Of a stretch of DNA of 64,000 nucleotides, positions 1 to 8,640 are shown one piece after another. The position numbers and the translations under genes were made by a program. The stretch spans positions 62,001 to 126,000 of the forward strand of contig NZ_JAHCQH010000020.1 of the NCBI RefSeq assembly GCF_018449475.1, in the 5' to 3' direction. The notes beneath the pieces were generated by a model, which worked only from the letters and a program-made list of their open reading frames with translations, was not told where the DNA came from and ran no database searches. Source of the stretch: Ancylobacter radicis. Lineage in GTDB: Bacteria; Pseudomonadota; Alphaproteobacteria; Rhizobiales; Xanthobacteraceae. How positions within the stretch are numbered: the stretch's first letter is position 1; each line of letters opens with the position of its first letter.

Positions 1-1
1 C

Positions 2-418
2 CTGATCTTCGTCAACATCTTCGTCTTCTTTATCGCCTTCTTCCTCGATTTCTTCGAGATCGCCTTCATCATCGTCCCGCTTCTGGTGCCGGTGGCGGTG
101 AAGCTCGACATCAACCTGATCTGGTTCGGCGTTCTGCTGTGCGTGAACATGCAGACGGCGTTCATGCACCCGCCCTTCGGCTTCGCGCTGTTCTATCTGC
201 GCGGCATCGCCCCGCCGTCGATCCGCACCTCGCAGATCTATTGGGGCGCCATACCGTGGCTGTTCATGCAGTTGATTCTGGTGGTGGTGGTCATCATGTG
301 GCCGGAGGCCGTGACCTACTGGATCAGCGCCGGCTCGACCGTGGACCCGTCCACGATCGAGCTGAATATCCCGCAATTCGAGCCGCCTCCGCTCGACATG
401 GGGCCGCCGCAGTTCTGA
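2..418 (+). CDS. TRAP transporter large permease, C-terminal part (DctM-like), cut by the window edge
   Basis: This is the last 138 residues of a gene that begins before the window. It reads as a run of hydrophobic helices typical of the large membrane subunit of tripartite ATP-independent periplasmic (TRAP) transporters, which import organic acids using an ion gradient. The stretch FLDFFEIAFIIVPLLVPV and the later MQTAFMHPPFGFALFYLRG match the conserved end of the DctM family, in particular the long subfamily annotated for mannitol or chloroaromatic substrates. The hydrophilic tail after the last helix ends in PPQF. The substrate cannot be inferred without the binding protein, which lies outside the window. 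Confidence 0.85.
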   Translation: MIFVNIFVFFIAFFLDFFEIAFIIVPLLVPVAVKLDINLIWFGVLLCVNMQTAFMHPPFGFALFYLRGIAPPSIRTSQIYWGAIPWLFMQLILVVVVIMWPEAVTYWISAGSTVDPSTIELNIPQFEPPPLDMGPPQF

Positions 419-437
419 GGCGCGCTCAGAACTGCGG
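407..437. terminator. Bidirectional hairpin spanning both stop codons of convergent genes
   Basis: A perfect 13-base inverted repeat (arm CCGCAGTTCTGAG, loop GCGCG) covers the last codons and stops of the two convergent genes. Because each arm codes for the end of one gene, both proteins finish with the same residues, PQF. There is no clear T tract on either side, so action as a terminator is inferred from the position between convergent genes. Confidence 0.6.
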
Positions 438-947
438 ACGGGCGACGGGCCGCGCGCCGCGCACGGCGAGGGCGCCGGCCAGCACGAAGATCGCGAACAC
501 GACCAGTTGGGCGATGGCGAAGGGCGGCTCGGACTGGGTCGGCGCCAGCGCCTTCAGGGCAGGGACCTTGGCAAAGGCCTGGGCAACGGCGACGAAGACG
601 AGAAGCCAGAGGCTGATGACCGCCCCGACCGCATAGACCCATCCCCAGTGTCCCGCGCGCTGCAAGGGGTAGCGGGCGACCAGCGTCACTGCCAGCACGA
701 CCAGCGCGACGATGCCGACAATGTGCGAGGGGAGCAGGCCGCTGAAGGGAAAGCCGAACCCGGTGGCGCTGGTCAGGACCGCCGTGGCGAGGAAGATCGC
801 CGTCCAGGCCGGCCGCTCGCGGCGCGCGAGCAGATCCAGCACCACCACGAACCCGGTGGCGAGGGCGATCAGGCTTAGCCAGGTATGAAATCCGGTCCAG
901 CTGGTCGGGTCGAAGATGGTCATGGCGGACATGGTCGTGGCGGGCAT
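426..947 (-). CDS. Five-helix integral membrane protein of unknown function
   Basis: This encodes about 173 residues with five predicted membrane helices, roughly at 17-40, 45-67, 72-93, 105-130 and 143-164, and short connecting loops. I do not recognise a characterised family. The start is placed at the second in-frame ATG because an AGGGGAG ribosome site lies just upstream of it; a longer start at 971 has no such site. It converges on the TRAP permease gene and shares its 3' hairpin. The divergent neighbour upstream is a drug-exporter-like gene. No catalytic motif is visible. Confidence 0.7.
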   Translation of the reverse strand: MPATTMSAMTIFDPTSWTGFHTWLSLIALATGFVVVLDLLARRERPAWTAIFLATAVLTSATGFGFPFSGLLPSHIVGIVALVVLAVTLVARYPLQRAGHWGWVYAVGAVISLWLLVFVAVAQAFAKVPALKALAPTQSEPPFAIAQLVVFAIFVLAGALAVRGARPVARPQF

Positions 948-1195
948 GGCACGCTCCCCTGTTGGCCCCACGCGCTTCGCCCCGGCGGGAAGCGCCGCCG
1001 CGCGGGGTGACAGGTTTCCGCGCGACGTTTCATGATAACGGTCATTTTAAATTCGACCAGCCGCCGGAGCCATATTCGGACACGCGAATCCGCTGCGCCT
1101 GTGTCTTTCGGCCCATTGGGCGACCGGCGATTCTGCGCCATAAGGCGGGCCTTGTGCGGCCCGCGTGCCGTCGCCTTGCAGAATACGGACCCGCC

Positions 1196-2443
1196 ATGAA
1201 CACGCCTGAACCTGCGCCCGCCAACCCTCATCCTGGCATGGGTTTCCGCCAGTTCGTGCTGTTCATCGCGGCGCTGATGGCGACCAACGCCATCGCCATC
1301 GACTCGATGCTCCCCGCCCTGCCGGAGATCGGCGCGGCGCTCAACATCGACACGGCCAATCACGCGCAGATCGTCATCACCGCCTATCTGCTCGGCTTCG
1401 GCGCGGCGCAGATCTTCTATGGCACGCTGGCCGACCGGTTCGGACGCAAGCCGGTGCTGCTGGTCGGGCTCGCCATCTACACGGTGGCCTCGGTCGCCTG
1501 CTTTTTCGCCCCCTCGCTCGGCATCATGATGGCGGCGCGGGCGATCCAGGGCGTGGGATCGGCGGCGACGCGGATTCTCGCCATCACCATCGTGCGGGAC
1601 TGCTATTCCGGCCGGCAGATGGCGCGGGTGATGTCGCTCGCCTTCATCGTCTTCCTCGCCGTGCCGATCATCGCGCCCTCCATCGGGCAGCTCATCATGC
1701 TGGTCGCCCCGTGGCGGATGATCTTCTCCATGCTGTGCCTGTTCGGCGTGGTGCTGCTGGTGTGGACCGTGGCCCGGTTGCCGGAAACCCTGCATCCCGA
1801 GGACCGCACGCCCATTTCGGTGCGTGGCATCACCTTCGCCTTCGGCCTCGTGTTCAGGAGCCGGGTCACCGTCGGCTATATGCTGGCGATGACCATGGTG
1901 ATGGGCGGGCTGTTCGGCTTCATCAACTCGGCGCAGCAGGTCTTTGCCGACGCGTTCGGCGCCCGCGAGCTGTTCACGCTGATCTTCGCCATCATCGCCG
2001 TGTTCATGGCCCTGTCCTCGCTGCTCAACTCGCGCGTCGTCGGCAAGCTCGGGATGCGCCGGGTCTCGCACGCCGCGCTGCTTGGTTACCTCGCCGTGAC
2101 GCTGGTCCATGCCGGATTCGTGGTCGGCGGTATCGAGACGATCTGGAGCTTCTCGATTCTGCAGGCGCTGATGATGTTCTTCTTTGGCCTGATGGTCTCG
2201 AACTTCAACGCCATGGCCATGGAGCCGGTGGGGCATGTGGCCGGCACGGCCTCCTCGGCGCTGGGCTTCGTCAGCACCGTGGGCGGGGCTTCGCTCGGCT
2301 TCCTGCTCGGCCAGTTGTTCGACGGCTCCACCCTGCCGCTGACGCTGGGCTTTTTCGGACTGGCCATCGGCGCCCTGCTATGCGTCCTGTTCGCGGAGAA
2401 GGGGCGTCTGTTCCATTCCACGCCGTCATCCGCCACGCATTGA
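1196..2443 (+). CDS. MFS multidrug exporter, Bcr/CflA-like
   Basis: The product is a 415-residue, twelve-helix major facilitator superfamily protein. The loop between helices 2 and 3 carries the signature GTLADRFGRKPV, and helix 1 contains ATNAIAIDSMLPALPEIG, as in the Bcr/CflA group of proton-driven drug exporters (bicyclomycin, chloramphenicol). The start at MNTPEP is chosen because the in-frame extension upstream does not look like protein. The leader near 1030-1055 has an imperfect inverted repeat (ATGATAACGGTCAT) that might be an operator, but no regulator gene is adjacent. The true substrate is unknown. Confidence 0.85.
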   Translation: MNTPEPAPANPHPGMGFRQFVLFIAALMATNAIAIDSMLPALPEIGAALNIDTANHAQIVITAYLLGFGAAQIFYGTLADRFGRKPVLLVGLAIYTVASVACFFAPSLGIMMAARAIQGVGSAATRILAITIVRDCYSGRQMARVMSLAFIVFLAVPIIAPSIGQLIMLVAPWRMIFSMLCLFGVVLLVWTVARLPETLHPEDRTPISVRGITFAFGLVFRSRVTVGYMLAMTMVMGGLFGFINSAQQVFADAFGARELFTLIFAIIAVFMALSSLLNSRVVGKLGMRRVSHAALLGYLAVTLVHAGFVVGGIETIWSFSILQALMMFFFGLMVSNFNAMAMEPVGHVAGTASSALGFVSTVGGASLGFLLGQLFDGSTLPLTLGFFGLAIGALLCVLFAEKGRLFHSTPSSATH

Positions 2444-2470
2444 AGCCGGGGGAGGCTGAACCCGCCGCGG

Positions 2471-2989
2471 TCAGGCCGGGTTCAGCTCGGGGAATGCGGC
2501 GGCGCGGATCGTGCTCGACGCCACGTTCTTGCGCCACTCGCCTGATTGGGCAAAGGCGCTGATCAGCGCCCCGAGGTCCGTCTCGTCGATGATCAGCGCC
2601 GCGTCCTCGGGCGCCATCCAGACATGCAGCCGATCGCCGCGCTCGGGGAAATCCTCCATCTGCCGGTGCACGGCGAGCGGATAGACCGACACCTTCACCA
2701 GCGCGAAGTTGCTTTCCAGCCGTTTCCAGTAGCGGTACTGGCCGAGCTTCTTGCGGCTCACTTCCCCGACAATGCCGGCTTCCTGCCAGGCCTCGATCTG
2801 GGCCGACTTCCAATCCTTGTGATTCTTCATCGGCCATCCCTTCGGGATCACCGCCCGTCGCGTCTCGCGCGAGGTGACGACAAGGATCTGCAACTGCCCC
2901 TCCGGCGACACCCGGTAGGGCAGCGCCGCTACCTGCTGCAAGAGGCGACCATCCTTGGCTGGGCGCTTATGCTGTTTCGTGTTGGCCAT
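2471..2989 (-). CDS. NUDIX-family hydrolase with a degenerate Nudix box
   Basis: This 172-residue protein has the layout of short bacterial Nudix hydrolases, which cleave nucleoside diphosphates linked to another group. The segment PKGWPMKNHKDW followed by IEAWQEAGIVGEV lines up with the Nudix box. The usual REUxEExGU core reads IEAWQEAGI, so the conserved Arg and one Glu are replaced while the metal-binding Glu before AG is kept. Polyphosphate-inositol or diadenosine-polyphosphate phosphatases of this size are the closest idea. Catalysis may be altered. It converges on the MFS gene; no operon partner is evident. Confidence 0.75.
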   Translation of the reverse strand: MANTKQHKRPAKDGRLLQQVAALPYRVSPEGQLQILVVTSRETRRAVIPKGWPMKNHKDWKSAQIEAWQEAGIVGEVSRKKLGQYRYWKRLESNFALVKVSVYPLAVHRQMEDFPERGDRLHVWMAPEDAALIIDETDLGALISAFAQSGEWRKNVASSTIRAAAFPELNPA

Positions 2990-3049
2990 GATATATCAAT
3001 ATAGGTAGCGTCGCGAATTACGACACCTTTCCTACCCCAGGTGCTTGAA

Positions 3050-3448
3050 ATGACACTCGAACTGTCCTTGCTCGGCTGGTCGCTGGTGCTTGCCCTGGTG
3101 CAGATCCTGCTTCCGGCCATGTATCGAAACCGGGAGACCGGGGTCGCCTACAATGCGAGCGCGCGCGACGAGCCGGGCCCGCCGGTCGGGATCGTCACCG
3201 GCCGCCTCCGCCGGGCGCAGGCAAATCTGTTCGAGACATTACCGATCTTCATCGCAGCCGTTTTGATCGTCCATGTGACAGGACGCGAAGGGCTGCTCAC
3301 CGCGTGGGGCGCCAGCCTCTACCTCGCCGCGCGCGTCGCCTATCTGCCGCTTTACGCCTTCGGTGTGCCCTATCTGCGCTCGGCGGTATGGACGGTTTCG
3401 CTGGCGGGGCTGGGGCTTCTCCTCATCGCCATTCTCGTGCCGGCGTGA
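3050..3448 (+). CDS. MAPEG-family membrane protein
   Basis: This is a 132-residue protein with four predicted helices, the size and topology of the MAPEG superfamily (membrane-associated proteins in eicosanoid and glutathione metabolism). The sequence ARDEPGPPVG before the second helix, followed by RLRRAQANLFETLPIF, is the conserved core of bacterial members (the RAxxNxxE region). ATG at 3050 is preferred over GTG at 3041 because AGGTG sits 5-6 bases before it. Bacterial MAPEG proteins are mostly uncharacterised; glutathione transferase activity is possible but not shown. The downstream spacer (3480-3545) holds imperfect GATGGGCTGCACG-type short repeats. Confidence 0.8.
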   Translation: MTLELSLLGWSLVLALVQILLPAMYRNRETGVAYNASARDEPGPPVGIVTGRLRRAQANLFETLPIFIAAVLIVHVTGREGLLTAWGASLYLAARVAYLPLYAFGVPYLRSAVWTVSLAGLGLLLIAILVPA

Positions 3449-3585
3449 GGCGCTCCCGGCGGCCGGCCGGGCCAAGGCAGCACGGGGATGGGCAGCACGG
3501 CGATGGGCTGCACGACGACGGGCTGCGGGGCGAGGGGCTGGCGCGGATCTGACGGCGCCAGCCTGCGACGCGCCCGCCGGCCGCG

Positions 3586-3795
3586 TCAATGTTCCGCGAG
3601 CATGCGTGCAATGGCGTGCGCGACTTGCTTGGTCACCCGCCGCCGGTACTTGCGATGGACGATCTGGCCGTTGTGATAGACGTCCTGCTCGACATAGAGC
3701 TCGTCGCCGTCCCAGCGCAGGATGTTGTCGGATTCGGTTGTCTCGATGACGCCGATCCCCGGGATCAGGTGGCCTTCCGGTGTGCTGGTCGACAT
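3586..3795 (-). CDS. Small hypothetical protein, 69 residues
   Basis: This encodes a 69-residue hydrophilic protein with no signal peptide or membrane segment. GGAGAAACGC precedes the ATG, a good ribosome site. The central part alternates charged and hydrophobic residues (RWDGDELYVEQDVYHNGQIV), suggesting a small beta-rich fold, followed by a basic segment KYRRRVTKQVAHAIARML that could be a helix. I recognise no family. Coding is supported by the ribosome site and its sensible composition. Confidence 0.55.
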   Translation of the reverse strand: MSTSTPEGHLIPGIGVIETTESDNILRWDGDELYVEQDVYHNGQIVHRKYRRRVTKQVAHAIARMLAEH

Positions 3796-3891
3796 GCGTT
3801 TCTCCTCGGTCGTGGCGGAGGCTCTCGCGGCCTCATCTCCCCAAGAATAGCGGGCACGGCGCCGAAAGCCATGCGCCGCGTCGTCGAGGCC

Positions 3892-4635
3892 TCAGCTTTT
3901 CACTTCTGCGGTCGTCGTACCGTCATCCTTCTCGATCTGGCCGCGCCGCTGCAGCCACAGGGCGGCCAGCCAGCAGATGAGCGCCCAGGCGCTGCCGGCG
4001 CACCAGCCGGCGAGCACGTCGGTCGGCCAGTGCACGCCGAGATAGAGGCGGCTCAGGCCGATCAGTAGCGTCAGTGTCACGGCGACGGTCAGCACATAGG
4101 CCTTGAGAGGGCGTTTGCGCTCCGTGCGGACGATGAGGGCGCCCAGCGTGAGATAGGTGACGGCGGCACCCATGGCGTGGCCGCTCGGGAAGCTCAGCGT
4201 GTGAACATCGACCAGATGGGCGACGAGGTCCGGCCGTGGCCGATCGAAGCCGATCTTCAGCAGATAGCTGAGCAGCCCGCCGCCCGCCACCGCCGCCAGC
4301 ACGAACAACGCCGCGCCGCGCTTGCGGTCCATGATGAGAAAGCCGACCACGGCGGCGGTGATCAGGGTGAGGACCGTGGTGCTGCCCAGCGCCGTGAGGT
4401 CGCGCATCACCACTTCCAGCCATAGCGGGCCGAGCGGATCGGCGGGATCACCGGGCGCGCGAAAGGCGAGCAATACCGCTTCATCGAAGGCGTGGGTTTC
4501 TCCCTCCGCCACCTCCTCCGCCAGCTTGGCGAAAGCGAACAGGCTGGCCGCCACGCCGGCAATGGCCGCGAACACGCTGAACTCGGCAACGAGCCAACGC
4601 GGAATCAGGGAAAAGCTCGATTTCACCGCACCCAC
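3892..4635 (-). CDS. PAP2-family membrane phosphatase
   Basis: A type 2 phosphatidic acid phosphatase, an integral membrane enzyme that removes phosphate from lipid phosphates such as undecaprenyl pyrophosphate or phosphatidate. The three-part catalytic signature is complete: KIGFDRPRP, PSGHAMG and SRLYLGVHWPTDV, with the acid-base and nucleophile histidines in the last two. About five or six helices surround it. A GTG start at 4635 is chosen because GGAGG lies 9 bases upstream; ATGs at 4698 and 4809 would extend the protein but lack ribosome sites. The natural substrate cannot be told from the sequence. Confidence 0.82.
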   Translation of the reverse strand: MGAVKSSFSLIPRWLVAEFSVFAAIAGVAASLFAFAKLAEEVAEGETHAFDEAVLLAFRAPGDPADPLGPLWLEVVMRDLTALGSTTVLTLITAAVVGFLIMDRKRGAALFVLAAVAGGGLLSYLLKIGFDRPRPDLVAHLVDVHTLSFPSGHAMGAAVTYLTLGALIVRTERKRPLKAYVLTVAVTLTLLIGLSRLYLGVHWPTDVLAGWCAGSAWALICWLAALWLQRRGQIEKDDGTTTAEVKS

Positions 4636-4847
4636 TACACTCAACCTCCACGCAACAAAGACAGCCGATCCGGCTCGACCAGACTGCCGCCCTTCCATGG
4701 CGGGAGAATGCGTCGGCCGATCACATTTGACGGTGATACGGCGGGTTCCTAACAGGCAGACCGCGACATTCCCCCAAGTTAGGCGCCGATCCCGGAACCG
4801 AAATGGCATGCCGGGTGTTCCTTAGCGCAACACGTTGGGAGAATGGC

Positions 4848-4931
4848 ATGCTGAAGGGTGGACTTCTCTGGTTTCTGGGCATTCCGCTGCCCATCATCAT
4901 CGTCCTCTGGCTGCTGGGTTATCTGAGCTGA
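4848..4931 (+). CDS. Very small single-pass membrane protein, 27 residues
   Basis: A 28-codon reading frame with a strong GGGAG site 6 bases before its ATG. It encodes MLKGG followed by one hydrophobic helix (LLWFLGIPLPIIIVLWLLGY) and then stops. The proline pair in the middle of the helix and the short basic N-terminus resemble tiny conserved membrane proteins of unknown role in Proteobacteria. It lies alone between the divergent phosphatase gene and the MHYT kinase gene. Assignment as a gene rests on the ribosome site and the clean membrane segment. Confidence 0.55.
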   Translation: MLKGGLLWFLGIPLPIIIVLWLLGYLS

Positions 4932-5060
4932 CCCACATGCCCCCCCCATGGCAGTTGCCGTCATGCCTGAGCTGTGTCTTGACTGCGTCTGGTTTCGGCG
5001 CTGTATCGCCGCTTCCTGGAAATGGCGCGCGCAGCGCGGGGCAGGGAGCCTGCTGGGGTG

Positions 5061-7388
5061 ATGATGGATCACGTCGCGGCCCATGATCCGGGTCTCGTCG
5101 CGTTGTCGGTGTTGATCGCGGTGGTGGCTTCCTTCACCGCGCTCGATCTGGCGAGCCGTATTCCGGTCTCGTCCGGCTCGACGCGGGCGGGCTGGCTGGC
5201 GCTTGCCGCCATTGTGCTCGGCGGTGGCATCTGGTCGATGCATTTCGTCGGCATGCTGGCAATGAACGCGGCGATGCCGATCCGCTATGATCTCGGCCTG
5301 ACGACGCTGTCGCTGGCGATCGCGATCACAGCCACAGGGCTCGCCCTGTTTGCCGCCAGCCGTCCGCGCCTCACCTTTGCCAGGCTGGTGCTCAGCGGCG
5401 TCTTCATGGGCCTCGCCATTGTCGGCATGCACTACACCGGCATGGCGGCGATGCGGATGACCGGCGATATCGCCAATGATCCGCTCTATGCCGGGGCCGC
5501 GATCGTTGTGGCCGTGGCGTCTTCCACTGCCGCGCTGTGGCTGGCCTTCCGCCATCACACCCTTACCGAACGGCTGACCGGCGCGGCGGCCCTCGGCATC
5601 GGCATTGCCGGGATGCACTATGTCGCCATGGCGGGCGTGACGCTGCTGCCCGGTGAAGGCCATGTCGTGGCGTTGCGCGGCGGCACATTCGACAACGCGC
5701 ATCTCGTCATCGCCGTGTCGGCGGTGAGCTTCACCATCTGTGCCGCCGCCCTGCTGGCGGCGATCTATGACCGGCGCTTTACCTTGCTGGCGCAGCGCGA
5801 GACCGCGCTGTCGCGCGAAGGCGAGGAGCGTTACCGCAACCTCTACCGCCGCACGCCGCTGCCGCTGCATTCCCTCGGCGCGGATGGCCGGATCGAGCAG
5901 GTGAGCGATCGCTGGCTCGATCTGCTCGGCTATTCCCGCGAGGAGGTGATCGGCCGGCCGCTGACCGACTTCATGACGGCGGATTCCGCCCGCCAGCGCA
6001 ATGAGGATCACTGGCCGCGTCTCATCGGGACGGGCGAATTGCGCGAGGCCGAGTACCAGTTGATCACCAAGGAAGGACGCCGCATCGACTGCGTGCTGTC
6101 CGCGGTGGTCGAGCGGGATGGGCAGGGCAACCTCGTCAAAACGCTGTGCGGGCTGATCGACATCACCGACCGCCGGCAGGCCGAAGAAGCCCTGCGTCAG
6201 GCGCAGAAGCTGGAGGCGGTCGGCCAGCTCACCGGCGGAATCGCGCATGATTTCAATAATCTGCTCGCTGTCGTGATGGGTAATCTGGAACTGGTGCGCA
6301 AGCGCGCGCCCGACGAGCCGCGCCTGCAGAGGCTGATCGACAACACGCTCCAGGCCGCCCAGCGCGGCGCGGCGCTGACCCAGCGCATGCTGGCCTTCGC
6401 GCGGCGGCAGGATCTCAAGCCCGAACCGGTCGATGTGCCCGAACTGGTTATGGGGATGGCGGATCTGCTGCGTCGGTCGATCGGGCCGAGCGTGCGCATC
6501 GAGACGCGCTTTCCGCTCGGCCTGCCGCGGGCGCGGGTGGATGCCAACCAGCTCGAACTGGCCCTGCTCAACCTCGCGGTGAATGCGCGCGATGCGATGC
6601 CCGATGGCGGTTCCATCATCATCAGCGCGCATGAGGAGACGCTGGTCGCGCCCGAGGGGGAGGAGACCGTCGGCGGCCTCAAGCCCGGGCGCTATTTCGC
6701 GCTGGCGCTGGCCGATACCGGCTCGGGGATGGACGAGGCGACGCTGGCGCACGCGGCGGAGCCGTTCTTCACCACCAAGGGGGTCGGCAAGGGAACCGGC
6801 CTCGGCCTCGCCATGGTGCATGGCCTCGCCGCCCAGTCCGGCGGAAAGCTGGTGCTGGCGAGCCAGCCCGGCGAGGGGACGACCGCGACGATCTATCTGC
6901 CGATCGTCGAGGCACCAGCCGAGGCGGCCGCGCAGGAGCCCTCTATCCCCTTGGAAACACTGCCAGCTTTGCCGCTGCCAATCGAACCGCATGACGGCGC
7001 CGTGCGGGTGCTGGTGGTCGATGACGACCCGCTGGTGCTGTCCGCGACGGCGGCGATGCTGGAAGATCTGGACTTCGCCGTCACCGAGGCCTCCTCCGGC
7101 ACGGAGGCGCTGCGGTTTCTGGAGAGCGGGGCCGGCGTCGATGTCGTGCTCACCGATCAGGCGATGCCGGGCATGACCGGGGTGCAGCTTGCCGCCATCA
7201 TTCTTGACCGCTGGCCCAGCCTGCCGGTGATCCTCGGCACCGGTTATGCCGAGCTGCCGGCGGAGGCGCGGCCCGACATGGTGCGGCTCGGCAAACCGTT
7301 CAGCCGCGACATGCTGCAGCGGGCGATTATCGGCGCGACACGGCCAAAGGCCGACAATATCGTCACTTTTCCGCCGCGCAGCGCCTGA
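5061..7388 (+). CDS. MHYT-PAS hybrid sensor histidine kinase with receiver domain
   Basis: A 775-residue membrane sensor. The first 235 residues form a seven-helix MHYT domain, with WSMHFVGMLAMN, GMHYTGMAAM and GMHYVAMAGV as its three metal-binding repeats; MHYT domains are proposed to bind copper and sense diatomic gases. A PAS domain follows (about 250-370), then a HisKA dimer with IAHDFNN (His near 396), a HATPase domain (NLAVNARDAMPDGG, LADTGSGM, GKGTGLGLAMV) and a C-terminal receiver with VLTDQAMPG (Asp near 698). The AHDFNN H-box places it in a class that often passes phosphate to its own receiver. The output partner is not adjacent. Translation probably starts at one of two adjacent ATGs (5061 or 5064). 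Confidence 0.9.
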   Translation: MMDHVAAHDPGLVALSVLIAVVASFTALDLASRIPVSSGSTRAGWLALAAIVLGGGIWSMHFVGMLAMNAAMPIRYDLGLTTLSLAIAITATGLALFAASRPRLTFARLVLSGVFMGLAIVGMHYTGMAAMRMTGDIANDPLYAGAAIVVAVASSTAALWLAFRHHTLTERLTGAAALGIGIAGMHYVAMAGVTLLPGEGHVVALRGGTFDNAHLVIAVSAVSFTICAAALLAAIYDRRFTLLAQRETALSREGEERYRNLYRRTPLPLHSLGADGRIEQVSDRWLDLLGYSREEVIGRPLTDFMTADSARQRNEDHWPRLIGTGELREAEYQLITKEGRRIDCVLSAVVERDGQGNLVKTLCGLIDITDRRQAEEALRQAQKLEAVGQLTGGIAHDFNNLLAVVMGNLELVRKRAPDEPRLQRLIDNTLQAAQRGAALTQRMLAFARRQDLKPEPVDVPELVMGMADLLRRSIGPSVRIETRFPLGLPRARVDANQLELALLNLAVNARDAMPDGGSIIISAHEETLVAPEGEETVGGLKPGRYFALALADTGSGMDEATLAHAAEPFFTTKGVGKGTGLGLAMVHGLAAQSGGKLVLASQPGEGTTATIYLPIVEAPAEAAAQEPSIPLETLPALPLPIEPHDGAVRVLVVDDDPLVLSATAAMLEDLDFAVTEASSGTEALRFLESGAGVDVVLTDQAMPGMTGVQLAAIILDRWPSLPVILGTGYAELPAEARPDMVRLGKPFSRDMLQRAIIGATRPKADNIVTFPPRSA

Positions 7389-7452
7389 GCGTGGGGTGAA
7401 TATTGTCGACGACGCTACGGTGACATTCCGTCCCGTCGTGATTATATCAGTC

Positions 7453-7555
7453 TCGTCCGGGGGAGCCCCGTCAGGGGGCTGAGAGGCCATCATCGCGACG
7501 AGCGGCATGGCGACCCTTCGAACCTGATCCAGTTGACACTGGCGGAGGGAGGGGT
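7453..7555 (+). promoter_or_regulatory. TPP riboswitch (THI element) controlling thiOSGE
   Basis: The leader contains the conserved thi-box parts in order: GGGGGAGCCCC, GGGGGCTGAGAGG, then ACCCTTCGAACCTGATC and CAGTTGACACTGGCG, closing with GAGGGAGGG. These form the pyrimidine-binding and pyrophosphate-binding arms of the thiamin pyrophosphate aptamer. The closing strand carries the GGAGGG that serves as ribosome site for thiO, whose ATG is only 5-6 bases on. Translational repression by sequestering that site when TPP is abundant is therefore the likely mechanism. Confidence 0.95.
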
Positions 7556-7557
7556 GA

Positions 7558-8640
7558 ATGACCTCGAAGATTGAAAATTCCAACGGCAGTGCAACGGTTT
7601 ACCCGGCACCCAACGCCATGCGCGTGAAAGTGGTCGGCGGCGGCGTGGCGGGGCTGACCTGCGCCCACGCCTTTGCCCGCCGGGGGGCGCAAGTCACTCT
7701 GATTGAACGCAAATCCGCCACCGGCCAGGGCTGCTCCTGGTATGCGGGCGGGATGCTGGCGCCCTGGTGCGAGCGCGAAAGTGCCGAGCCGATCATCGCC
7801 GAACTCGGCTTAGAATCGCTGGCCTATTGGCGCGAGGCGGTGCCGGACGTACCGAACGAGGGCAGCCTGGTTCTCGCCCAGCCGCGCGATCTCCCTGATC
7901 TGAAACGCTTTTCCCGCCGCACCGAAGGGTTCGACTGGGTCGATGGCGCGCAGATCGCGGCGCTGGAGCCGGATCTTGAGGGGCGTTTCGATCAAGGGCT
8001 GTTCTTCCCCACCGAGGCGCATCTGGAGCCGCGCAAGGCACTGGCGGCGCTCACCGAGCGGCTGGTGAATGAGTATAATGTTACCATTCGCTACGAGGCC
8101 GATGGGTTCGATGTGGTGGACGATCAGGCCGATGAGGCCGATGAGGCCGATGTGATCATGGATTGCCGGGGCCTCGGCGCGCGCGACCAACTCGCCGACC
8201 TGCGCGGCGTGAAGGGCGAGATGCTGGTCCTCTATTCGACCGAGATTTCGCTCAAGCGCCCGGTGCGGATGCTGCACCCGCGCATCCCCGTCTACATCGT
8301 GCCGCGCGGCGATGGGCATTTCATGATCGGGGCGACCTCGATCGAGAATGACGAGCGCGGCCGGGTGACCGGGCGCTCCATGCTGGAACTGCTCGGCGCG
8401 GTCTATGCGCTGCACCCGGCCTTTGGCGAGGCGGAAATCGTCGAGATCGGAGCGGATGTGCGCCCGGCTTTTCCCGACAATATTCCGCGCCTGCGCCGGC
8501 GCGGCCGGACGATCTATGTGAACGGGCTCTATCGCCATGGCTTCCTCGCCGCCCCCGCTCTGGCGCGGCGGGCGGCCGATCTGGCGTTTGATGGCACGGC
8601 GTGCCCGGAGGTGATGGATGAAGATCATCGTGAATGGTGA
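7558..8640 (+). CDS. thiO: Glycine oxidase ThiO (thiamin thiazole synthesis)
   Basis: An FAD-dependent amine oxidase that converts glycine to dehydroglycine (imine), the nitrogen donor for the thiazole ring of thiamin. The dinucleotide-binding motif VVGGGVAGLTCAHAFARRGA lies near residue 25, after an unusually long N-terminal extension of about 20 residues; MRVKVVGGG is an alternative start but is far from the ribosome site. CSWYAGGMLAPWCE and the C-terminal NGLYRHGFLAAPA match the DAO family ThiO group. It is the first gene after the riboswitch, and its end overlaps thiS by 23 bases, so the genes are cotranscribed. Confidence 0.92.
   Translation: MTSKIENSNGSATVYPAPNAMRVKVVGGGVAGLTCAHAFARRGAQVTLIERKSATGQGCSWYAGGMLAPWCERESAEPIIAELGLESLAYWREAVPDVPNEGSLVLAQPRDLPDLKRFSRRTEGFDWVDGAQIAALEPDLEGRFDQGLFFPTEAHLEPRKALAALTERLVNEYNVTIRYEADGFDVVDDQADEADEADVIMDCRGLGARDQLADLRGVKGEMLVLYSTEISLKRPVRMLHPRIPVYIVPRGDGHFMIGATSIENDERGRVTGRSMLELLGAVYALHPAFGEAEIVEIGADVRPAFPDNIPRLRRRGRTIYVNGLYRHGFLAAPALARRAADLAFDGTACPEVMDEDHREW

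Noticed and set aside
1030-1055. Inverted repeat ATGATAACGGTCAT as a firm operator for the MFS gene
   Set aside because: The arms pair only at the ends, it is far from the start codon, and no regulator gene is adjacent, so it was not listed as a feature.
920-2236. 438-codon minus-strand frame opposite the MFS exporter
   Set aside because: Low-complexity His/Asp/Gly product, antisense to a clear transporter; a shadow.
4779-7583. 934-codon open frame on the minus strand across the hybrid kinase gene
   Set aside because: It is antisense to a clearly conserved kinase, its product is His/Arg/Gln-rich with no domain, and long antisense frames are expected in GC-rich DNA.
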